A DNA stretch of 64,000 bases from NCBI RefSeq assembly GCF_029167625.1, contig NZ_CP119145.1:6386001-6450000 (forward strand), given 5' to 3'. The stretch's first letter is position 1. Each line of letters opens with the position of its first letter. Source of the stretch: Streptomyces sp. AM 4-1-1 (GTDB lineage: Bacteria > Actinomycetota > Actinomycetes > Streptomycetales > Streptomycetaceae). Shown here piece after piece: positions 54,820-62,354 of this stretch. The translations under genes were made by a program, and so were the position numbers. Below the pieces are notes generated by a model. The model was given only the letters and a program-made list of their open reading frames with translations. It had not been told where the DNA came from and did not search any database.

Positions 54820-55839
54820 TCAGACCTCCGGCGCTTCGAATTTCGTGGTGCGGCGCATTCCGGCCGCGCGGCCCTTGCCCGCGATCACCAACGCCATCTT
54901 GCGGCTCGCCTCGTCGATCATTTCGTCGCCGAGCATCGCCGAGCCCTTCCTGCCGCCCGCCTCGGAGGTGCACCACTCGTAGGCGTCGAGGATCATCTCG
55001 GCGTGGTCGTAGTCCTTCTGGGACGGTGAGAACACCTCGTTGGCCGCGTCGACCTGGCCGGGGTGCAGCACCCACTTGCCGTCGAAGCCCAGAGCCGCCG
55101 CACGCCCCGCCACCTCGCGGTACGCGTCCACGTCGCGGATCTGGAGGAACGGGCCGTCGATCGCCTGGAGACCGTGCGCACGGGCCGCCATCAGGATGCG
55201 CATCAGGATGTAGTGGTACGCGTCCGCGCCGTACCCGGGCGGCTGCTGACCGACCACCAGCGTCTTCATGTTGATGGAGGCCATGAAGTCGGCAGGACCG
55301 AAGATCAGGGTTTCGAGCCGCGGGGACGAGCCGGCGATGTCGTCGATGTTGACGAGACCCCTGGCGTTCTCGATCTGTGCCTCGATACCGATCCGGCCGG
55401 TCTCGAACCCCATCGTCCGCTCGATCTGGGTGAGCAGCAGATCGAGGGCGACGACCTGCTGGGCGTCCTGGACCTTCGGCAGCATCACGCAGTCGAGGTT
55501 CTGGCCCGCGCCCTCGACGACCGTGACCACATCGCGGTACGTCCACTGCGTGGTCCAGTCGTTGACCCGCACCGCCCGGGTCTTCCCCTTCCAGTCGCCG
55601 TTGTTCAGCGCGTCGACGATCATGTGCCGGGCGCCCTCCTTGGCGAGCGGCGCGCAGGCGTCCTCCAGGTCCAGGAACACCTGGTCGGCCGGGAGCCCCT
55701 GGGCCTTCTCCAGGAACCGCGGGTTCGAGCCCGGCACGGCCAGGCAGGAGCGGCGCGGACGCGGCCGGTCCGGGAGGTGTCCGGCGGGGCCGCTCCCCGG
55801 CGGGGCGGTGGCGGGCGACGGGCGGTCGGACGTGGTCAT
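54820..55839 (-). CDS. CitE-like lyase, predicted beta-methylmalyl/malyl-CoA lyase
   Basis: 339 residues of the HpcH/HpaI-CitE family: LAVPGSNPRFLEKA, FLDLEDACAP, LPKVQDAQQVV, metal-ligand Glu in IEAQIENARGLVN and GPADFMASI. Predicted to split beta-methylmalyl-CoA into glyoxylate and propionyl-CoA. The start overlaps the mutase stop (ATGA 55836-55839). The first 25 residues are a Pro-rich extension. Confidence 0.88.
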   Translation of the reverse strand: MTTSDRPSPATAPPGSGPAGHLPDRPRPRRSCLAVPGSNPRFLEKAQGLPADQVFLDLEDACAPLAKEGARHMIVDALNNGDWKGKTRAVRVNDWTTQWTYRDVVTVVEGAGQNLDCVMLPKVQDAQQVVALDLLLTQIERTMGFETGRIGIEAQIENARGLVNIDDIAGSSPRLETLIFGPADFMASINMKTLVVGQQPPGYGADAYHYILMRILMAARAHGLQAIDGPFLQIRDVDAYREVAGRAAALGFDGKWVLHPGQVDAANEVFSPSQKDYDHAEMILDAYEWCTSEAGGRKGSAMLGDEMIDEASRKMALVIAGKGRAAGMRRTTKFEAPEV

Positions 55840-57848
55840 GCGGGGACCTCCAGAGGGTCGAGTTCGTTCGCTTTCCGGATCTCGTCGACGATACGGCCGA
55901 TGATTTCCGTGATGCCGAAGTCCTTCGGGGTGAAGACGGCGGCCACACCTGCCCGGCGCAGCTGCCCGGCGTCGGCCGGCGGGATGATCCCGCCGACGAT
56001 CACCGGGACGTCGGCCGCCCCCGCCTCCCGCAGCCGGACCAGCACGTCCGGCACCAGCTCGGCGTGCGAACCGGACAGGATCGACAGACCGACACAGTGC
56101 ACGTCCTCGGCGAGCGCGGCGGAGACGATCTGCTCGGGGGTGAGCCTGATGCCCTGGTAGACGACCTCGAACCCGGCGTCGCGGGCCCGTACGGCGATCT
56201 GCTCCGCCCCGTTGGAGTGCCCGTCGAGGCCCGGCTTGCCGACCAGCAGCCGCAGCCGTCCGCACCCCAGATCGGCGGCCGTGCGGGACGCCTTCTCCCG
56301 GACGAGGGCGAGTGGGGTGCCCGGTTCGGCGGTCACCGCGACCGGGGCGGACGACACCCCGGTCGGTGCGCGGAACTCGCCGAAGACCTCACGCAGCGCC
56401 CAGGACCACTCGCCGGTGGTGACGCCCGCGCGGGCGCACTCGACGGTCGCCCCCATCAGGTTCTCGGTGCCCGCCGCGGCTTCCTTCAGGGCGGCCAGCG
56501 CCTGGCCGGCACGGGTCTCGTCACGGGTGGCGCGCCACTCGTGGAGCGAGGCCACCACCCGGGCCTCGTTCGCGGGATCGACGGTCATGACCGCCGCGTC
56601 GAGGTCGGCGGTGAGCGGGCTGGGCTCGGTCGTCCCGTGGATGTTGACGCCGACGATCCTCTCGTCGCCGCTCTCGATCCTGGCGCGGCGCTCGGCGTGC
56701 GAGGAGACCAGCCGCGACTTCAGATAGCCGGACTCGACGGCGGCCATCGCACCGCCCATCAGCCGGACGCGTTCCATCTCCGCCAGCGAGTCGGTGACCA
56801 GCTCGGTCACCTTGGCCTCGACGACGTGCGAACCGGCGAAGACGTCCTCGTACTCCAGCAGATCGCTCTCGTGGGCCAGGACCTGCTGGATGCGGAGCGA
56901 CCACTGCTGGTCCCAGGGGCGGGGCAGCCCCAGGGCCTCGTTCCAGGCGGGCAGTTGGACGGCGCGGGCGCGGGCGTCCTTGGAGAGGGTGACGGCCAGC
57001 ATCTCCAGCACGATGCGCTGGACGTTGTTCTCCGGCTGGGCCTCGGTCAGGCCGAGGGAGTTGACCTGGACGCCGTACCGGAACCGGCGCTGCCTGGCGT
57101 CCTCGATGCCGTACCGCTCCCGGGTGACCCGGTCCCAGATGCGGCCGAAGGCGCGCATCTTGCACATCTCCTCGATGAAGCGGACGCCGGCGTTGACGAA
57201 GAAGGAGATCCGCGCGACGACGTCACCGAACCTCTCCGCCGGGACCTGGCCGGAGTCGCGCACCGCGTCGAGGACGGCGACGGCCGTCGACATGGCGTAC
57301 GCGATCTCCTGGACCGGGGTGGCCCCCGCCTCCTGGAGGTGGTAGCTGCAGATGTTGATCGGGTTCCACTTCGGGACGCGGGCGACCGTGTACGCGATCA
57401 TGTCGGTGGTCAGCCGCAGCGAGGGCGTGGGCGGGAAGACGTGCGTCCCGCGCGAGAGGTACTCCTTCACGATGTCGTTCTGGGTCGTGCCCTGGAGCAG
57501 GCCGGGGTCGGCGCCCTGTTCCTCGGCGACCACCTGGTAGAGCGCCAGCAGCCACATCGCGGTCGCGTTGATCGTCATCGAGGTGTTCGTCCGCTCCAGG
57601 GGGATGTCCTGGAACAGCCGCCGCATGTCCCCGAGGTGCGAGACGGGCACCCCGACCCGGCCGACCTCACCGCGGGCGAGGACGTGATCGGGGTCGTACC
57701 CCGTCTGGGTCGGCAGGTCGAAGGCGACCGAGAGGCCGGTCTGGCCCTTGGCGAGGTTGCGCCGGTAGAGCTCGTTGGACGCCTCGGCGGTCGAGTGACC
57801 GGCGTACGTCCGCATGAGCCACGGGCGGTCCTTGCGGCGCCCGGTCAT
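55836..57848 (-). CDS. ecm: Coenzyme-B12-dependent ethylmalonyl-CoA mutase
   Basis: 670 residues. The TIM-barrel mutase domain (1-530) has GQTGLSVAFDLPTQTGYD and TMTINA-like TSMTINATAMW; the C-terminal B12 domain has the base-off His motif LDGHSNG (DxHxxG) and SILSGSH. The size, single-subunit form and location right after ccr mark it as ethylmalonyl-CoA mutase and not methylmalonyl-CoA mutase. It needs adenosylcobalamin, linking this operon to the B12 uptake locus at 4-15 kb. The start overlaps the ccr stop by one base (TGATG). Confidence 0.94.
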   Translation of the reverse strand: MTGRRKDRPWLMRTYAGHSTAEASNELYRRNLAKGQTGLSVAFDLPTQTGYDPDHVLARGEVGRVGVPVSHLGDMRRLFQDIPLERTNTSMTINATAMWLLALYQVVAEEQGADPGLLQGTTQNDIVKEYLSRGTHVFPPTPSLRLTTDMIAYTVARVPKWNPINICSYHLQEAGATPVQEIAYAMSTAVAVLDAVRDSGQVPAERFGDVVARISFFVNAGVRFIEEMCKMRAFGRIWDRVTRERYGIEDARQRRFRYGVQVNSLGLTEAQPENNVQRIVLEMLAVTLSKDARARAVQLPAWNEALGLPRPWDQQWSLRIQQVLAHESDLLEYEDVFAGSHVVEAKVTELVTDSLAEMERVRLMGGAMAAVESGYLKSRLVSSHAERRARIESGDERIVGVNIHGTTEPSPLTADLDAAVMTVDPANEARVVASLHEWRATRDETRAGQALAALKEAAAGTENLMGATVECARAGVTTGEWSWALREVFGEFRAPTGVSSAPVAVTAEPGTPLALVREKASRTAADLGCGRLRLLVGKPGLDGHSNGAEQIAVRARDAGFEVVYQGIRLTPEQIVSAALAEDVHCVGLSILSGSHAELVPDVLVRLREAGAADVPVIVGGIIPPADAGQLRRAGVAAVFTPKDFGITEIIGRIVDEIRKANELDPLEVPA

Positions 57849-59185
57849 CACACGTCCCGGAATCGGTTGATCGCGTCGAGGTGCCGCTCGCGCAGTTCCG
57901 TGTCGCGCACGCCCAGACCCTCGCGGGGGGCCAGCGCGAGCACCCCGACCTTGCCCTGGTGGACGTTGCGGTGCACGTCGTGGGCGGCCTGGCCGGTGTC
58001 CGCCAGGGAGTAGACCTTCGACAGGGTCGGATGGATCTTCCCCTTGGCGACCAGCCGGTTGGCCTCCCACGCCTCACGGTAGTTGGCGAAGTGGGAGCCG
58101 ACGATGCGCTTCAGCGACATCCACAGATAGCGGTTGTCGTACTCATGGGTGTAGCCCGACGTGGACGCGCAGGTGACGATCGTGCCGCCCTTGCGGGTCA
58201 CGTACACCGAGGCGCCGAACGTCTCGCGGCCCGGGTGCTCGAAGACGATGTCCACGTCCTCGCCGCCGGTCAGTTCCCGGATGCGCCTGCCGAACCGCTT
58301 CCACTCGCGCGGGTCCTGCCGGTGTTCGTCCTGCCAGAACGCGTACCCCTCGGCGCTGCGGTCGATGATCGCCTCGGCGCCCATCCGCCGGCAGATGTCC
58401 GCCTTGCGGTCGCTGGAGACGACGCAGATCGGATTGGCGCCGCCGGCCAGCGCGAACTGGGTCGCGTACGAACCGAGTCCGCCGCTCGCGCCCCAGATCA
58501 GCACGTTGTCGCCCTGCTTCATGCCCGCCCCGTTGCGCGAGACGAGCTGGCGGTACGCGGTCGAGTTGACCAGACCGGGGGCGGCGGCCTCCTCCCAGCT
58601 GAGGTGGTCCGGCTTGGGCATCAGCTGGTTGGACTTGACGAGGGCGATCTCGGCGAGGCCGCCGAAGTTGGTCTCGAAGCCCCAGATGCGCTGTTCGGGG
58701 TCGAGCATCGTGTCGTTGTGGCCGTCCGAGGACTCCAGCTCGACCGAGAGACAGTGCGCGACGACCTCGTCACCGGGCTTCCAGGCGTTGACGCCGGGCC
58801 CGGCGCGCAGCACGACGCCCGCCAGATCGGAGCCGATGACGTGGTACGGGAGGTCATGACGGCGGGTCAGCTCGCTGAGCCTGCCGTACCGTTCCAGGAA
58901 GCCGAAGGTGGCCATCGGTTCGAAGAGCGAGGTCCAGACCGAGTTGTAGTTCACCGAACTGGCCATGACGGCCACCAGCGCCTCACCGGGGCCGAGTTCG
59001 GGCACCGGCACCTCGTCGAGGTGCAGCGATCTGCGGGGGTCCTTGTCCCGGGTGGCGAGGCCGTCGAACATCTCGGTCTCGTCCTTGTGCACGGTCACCG
59101 CGCGGTACGACTCGGGCAGGGGCAGGGCCGCGAAGTCCGCGGCCGTACCGTCCCGCGATTGGATCGCGTCCAGGATTTCCTTCAC
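57848..59185 (-). CDS. ccrA: Crotonyl-CoA carboxylase/reductase
   Basis: 445 residues of the medium-chain dehydrogenase family with the Ccr-specific N-terminus (AVTVHKDETEMFDGL), LPYHVIGSDLAGVVLR, NADPH motif IWGASGGLGSYATQFA and FEHPGRETF near the CO2 site. It reductively carboxylates crotonyl-CoA to ethylmalonyl-CoA, opening the pathway and feeding polyketide extender units. The GTG start has GGAGG seven bases upstream. First gene of the five-gene operon. Confidence 0.96.
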   Translation of the reverse strand: MKEILDAIQSRDGTAADFAALPLPESYRAVTVHKDETEMFDGLATRDKDPRRSLHLDEVPVPELGPGEALVAVMASSVNYNSVWTSLFEPMATFGFLERYGRLSELTRRHDLPYHVIGSDLAGVVLRAGPGVNAWKPGDEVVAHCLSVELESSDGHNDTMLDPEQRIWGFETNFGGLAEIALVKSNQLMPKPDHLSWEEAAAPGLVNSTAYRQLVSRNGAGMKQGDNVLIWGASGGLGSYATQFALAGGANPICVVSSDRKADICRRMGAEAIIDRSAEGYAFWQDEHRQDPREWKRFGRRIRELTGGEDVDIVFEHPGRETFGASVYVTRKGGTIVTCASTSGYTHEYDNRYLWMSLKRIVGSHFANYREAWEANRLVAKGKIHPTLSKVYSLADTGQAAHDVHRNVHQGKVGVLALAPREGLGVRDTELRERHLDAINRFRDV

Positions 59186-59612
59186 GGTGTTGCCTCCGGC
59201 TGATGGGGTCTCCCCCGCCTGAGCGCGGAGCCGGCGGTTCGGGGGAGCGTTGAGGGTCGCCCGGGGGTCCCAGGGGCATGGGGAGCGGTGCTGAGTGGAG
59301 GTGGGTGCCGTCGGTCCGGCGGATGGAGCTGTGGCGTGCTCGGTGGAGCGGAGGGGGTCGCCTGTGACGCAGGCGTCCGGGCGGGGCGGGCGCGGGCCCG
59401 CCGGGACATCCGGTGTACGGGTGGTCGCCGCACGCCGGTCGCCCGGACAGCTTCAACGTATGGCACTGTGTGACAGCTGACAAGGCACTGGGTGCCAATA
59501 ATTTCTCTCAGATGTCATCCGCCGGGCACGCATGAGCGCGCGAGGGACTTGCGGCGGTGCCACGCCGGGTGGAACCCGGCCGCGTCGGACGGGGCGTTCC
59601 GCGGACGGGGCG
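59186..59612 (-). promoter_or_regulatory. ccr operon promoter region
   Basis: 427 bases with no gene. It contains an 8-bp stem hairpin close to the ccr start (CTCCCCCG at 59210 with CGGGGGAG at 59240) and, in the AT-richer part, a small inverted repeat GGCAC-TGG-GTGCC region (59484-59496), a possible operator or promoter element. Confidence 0.5.
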
Positions 59613-60404
59613 CTACGAGTCCGACCCGTACACGTACGGCGTCGTCGTGCTCAGGGCCGTGAAGCCGAGCCGCCGCAGGATCGGTTCGGACCGGTCGGTG
59701 GCATCGACCTGGAGATAGCGGTAGCCGCGCTCGGCGGCGATCCGGGCCCGGAACGCGACCAGGGCGCGGTAGACGCCCCTGCCCCGCCACCGCGCCACCG
59801 TGCCGCCGCCCCAGAGCCCGGCGAACGCCGTACCGGGACACAGCTCCATCCGGGCCGAACTCACCGGCTCGTCGCCCGCCATGGCGAGCACCGCGACGAA
59901 GGTGTCCGGCGCCTTCGTCAGCCGCGCCGTCACCTGGTGCCGCAGCCGGGAGGCGTCCGCGCCGAAGGCCCGCTCATGGGCGAGCGCCATCAGCTCCACA
60001 TCGGCGGGCCCGGTCACCGCGCGCAGGCGTACGCCCTCCGGCGGTACGACGGCCGTGGACAGCTCCGCGACCGGGGCGACCAGCAGCGTCTCCGTCGGCT
60101 CCGGCACGAGACCGGCCGCAGCGAGCCGCCCGCCCAGGCCGGCCGGCCGGTCGTGCGCGTAGAGCTTCCACTCGAACCGGCCGTGCCCGAGCCCCGTGAA
60201 GTGCTCCACCTGCGCCGCGATCGCCGCGTCCGCGCGTACCGCGTCCAGCTCGGGGGAGGACCACACCACTCCGTTCCAGTCGTCCGCCGCGCCGACCTGC
60301 CGGACGACGTCACCGGCCCGCTCGACCCGCACCCCCGGGCCGTCCGGCGCCGCCAGCTCACGCATCTCACGGTCGAACAGCCTCAGCAGCGCGTCATGGT
60401 CCAT
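59613..60404 (-). CDS. GNAT-family acetyltransferase
   Basis: 263 residues. The C-terminal half is a GNAT domain with the acetyl-CoA loop VARWRGRGVYRALVAFR and YLQVDATDRSEPILRRLGF. The N-terminal half is a degenerate second GNAT-like domain. The ATG at 60404 is chosen because further upstream codons show no similarity. Substrate unknown; it is a monocistronic gene. Confidence 0.85.
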   Translation of the reverse strand: MDHDALLRLFDREMRELAAPDGPGVRVERAGDVVRQVGAADDWNGVVWSSPELDAVRADAAIAAQVEHFTGLGHGRFEWKLYAHDRPAGLGGRLAAAGLVPEPTETLLVAPVAELSTAVVPPEGVRLRAVTGPADVELMALAHERAFGADASRLRHQVTARLTKAPDTFVAVLAMAGDEPVSSARMELCPGTAFAGLWGGGTVARWRGRGVYRALVAFRARIAAERGYRYLQVDATDRSEPILRRLGFTALSTTTPYVYGSDS

Positions 60405-60603
60405 CGGCCCACCCCAGCACCGTGGACCGGCCCCGGCAACCCGGTTTCGCCGATGCCGCGCCCAGGCCGCGCACGGGTCGTTGAACCGCGTGGGCCGGGG
60501 CACATGTCACAGGCGGGCGATCTTGGGTGGCTCGCTGGTGACACACCGGGCCGTGCCGGACCGCACGGCGCCGAGCCGCAGCAACAGGGGTGGGCAGCCA
60601 CAG

Positions 60604-61332
60604 ATGACGATACCGATCCGCAGACAGGCGGCCGAGCGCCGCAGGCCCGCGTTCAACCTCCGCCGCACGACGTTCGGGTTCGCCCTCGTCGCCCTCCTGC
60701 TGTGGGGCGGGGGACTGACCCTGCGGCTGGCCTGGCAGGCCGCCGGACGGCACCCGGTCGCCGCGGTGCTGGTGTCGGCCGTCGTGTGCGCGGGCGCGGT
60801 GGCGCTGCTGCGCGGGCGCCGCGACCGGCGGATGGCCCGCACCGTCGCCGGAGCGGTCACCGACGCCACCCATGAACTGCTCGACGCGGCGGCCCCCGAG
60901 CCCACGCTGGAACTCACCACCGACATCCCGGCGCCGGTACCGGTGGACTACGCGGCCATGGACGCGGCGGAGTTCGAGGCGGCCGTCGCCGGGCTCTGCG
61001 AGCGCGACGGCTGCCAGGACGTCCATGTGGTCGGCGGCGCGGGCGACCTCGGCGCCGATGTCGTCGCACTCACCCCCGACGGCCGCCGCGTCGTCGTCCA
61101 GTGCAAGTGCTACGGACCCACGAACAAGGTCGGCTCGCAGGACCTCCAGCGGTTCGGCGGCACCTGTTACGCCGTGCACGAGGCGGAGATCGCCGTCGTC
61201 GTGACCACCAGCGAGTTCACCGAACCGGCCGCCGACTACGCGGACCGGTGCGGCATCCTGCGCGTCGACCGGCCGGCCCTCGACGCGTGGAGCGACGGCA
61301 GCGGACCGCCGCCCTGGGCGTGGCAGGACTGA
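60604..61332 (+). CDS. Membrane protein with Mrr-like restriction-endonuclease domain
   Basis: 242 residues: two N-terminal membrane helices (about 25-45 and 50-68), then a restriction-endonuclease-fold domain with MDAAEFEAAVAGLCERDG, GDLGADVVALTPDGRRVVVQCKCY and the D-(Q)xK catalytic pattern intact. Related proteins are called Mrr-N or topoisomerase-linked nucleases; some sense or cut modified DNA. There is no methylase next to it. Confidence 0.8.
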   Translation: MTIPIRRQAAERRRPAFNLRRTTFGFALVALLLWGGGLTLRLAWQAAGRHPVAAVLVSAVVCAGAVALLRGRRDRRMARTVAGAVTDATHELLDAAAPEPTLELTTDIPAPVPVDYAAMDAAEFEAAVAGLCERDGCQDVHVVGGAGDLGADVVALTPDGRRVVVQCKCYGPTNKVGSQDLQRFGGTCYAVHEAEIAVVVTTSEFTEPAADYADRCGILRVDRPALDAWSDGSGPPPWAWQD

Positions 61333-61447
61333 GACCGGAGCCGGACGGACCCCCGCCGGGCCCCTGGAACAGGGCGCCGGGCCCCTGCGACCGGTCGGGG
61401 CCCGAGCAGGGTGCCGGGCCCCTCGGCCGGGACCCGTGCCGCACCGG

Positions 61448-62263
61448 TCAGTGCGCCTTCAGCGCCTGCTTGATGGTGCGCATCACTTCGTCGAGCGGCG
61501 CGTCCGTCCTGGCCACCGCGACCAGCACCTCGCCCTGGGTGCTCACCGAGGCCGCCGGGGACCTCGCGGGCTCCGGGCCGACGATCCGTCCCGCGCCGAT
61601 CCCGGTGCCGAAGGTGTCCCGGACGATCGCGAAGGCGTGGTCGAGCTGGTCCTCCACGTCGCCCTGCCCGCCCGCCCGCAGCCAGCGACGCAGCACATGG
61701 TTGTGCGCGGTGACCACGGCGGACGCCGCCACCTCGGCGAGCAGCGGGTCGTCGTTGCCGTCGCGGTGGTCGTGCTCGTCGAAGTGGCCCAGCAGATAGC
61801 GGGTGAACAGCCGCTCGTAGCGGGCCACCGAGGCGATCTCCGCCTCACGCAGCGTGGGCACCTCGCGGGTCAGCTTGTACCGTGCCACGGAGACCGCGGG
61901 CTTCGCCGCGTACATCCTCATGACTTCCTTGATGCCCCGGCAGACCGTGTCGAGCGGGTGCTCGTGCGCGGGCGCCGCGTTCAGGACGGCCTCGGCCCGT
62001 ACGAGGGTGTCGTCGTGGTCCGGGAAGATCGCCTCTTCCTTGGAGCGGAAGTGCCGGAAGAAGGTGCGCCGGGCCACTCCGGCCGCACCGGCGATCTCGT
62101 CGACCGTCGTCGCCTCGTACCCCTTCGTCGCGAAGAGTTCCATCGCCGCGGCGGCCAACTCGCGGCGCATCTTGAGTCGTTGGGCGGCGGCACGGGTGCC
62201 CGCGGCGCTCTCCGGGACATCGGACGCGGCGGACGCACGGGGTGACTTGGCGGGCTGGGACAT
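61448..62263 (-). CDS. TetR-family transcriptional regulator
   Basis: 271 residues. The N-terminal helix-turn-helix is standard for TetR: AAMELFATKGYEATTVDEIAGAAGVARRTFFRHFRSK split over the two helices. The long C-terminus is the ligand and dimer domain. No clear ribosome site precedes the ATG at 62263 (or 62281), so the mRNA may be leaderless. It lies next to the 3-hydroxyacyl-CoA dehydrogenase and 2 kb from ccr; control of acyl-CoA metabolism is a reasonable guess. Confidence 0.88.
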   Translation of the reverse strand: MSQPAKSPRASAASDVPESAAGTRAAAQRLKMRRELAAAAMELFATKGYEATTVDEIAGAAGVARRTFFRHFRSKEEAIFPDHDDTLVRAEAVLNAAPAHEHPLDTVCRGIKEVMRMYAAKPAVSVARYKLTREVPTLREAEIASVARYERLFTRYLLGHFDEHDHRDGNDDPLLAEVAASAVVTAHNHVLRRWLRAGGQGDVEDQLDHAFAIVRDTFGTGIGAGRIVGPEPARSPAASVSTQGEVLVAVARTDAPLDEVMRTIKQALKAH

Positions 62264-62354
62264 GAGGTGAACGTACTGCATCGACGCAGGAGGGTGTGCC
62301 CGTGGGGGCGGACCGCGCGATGGATCGAGCAGCCCGCCCCACCCCGTTCCCGGG

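Noticed and set aside
56064..58013. 649-codon plus-strand frame antisense to ethylmalonyl-CoA mutase
   Set aside because: Shadow of the mutase gene; Asp/Arg/Gly-rich with no recognisable fold.
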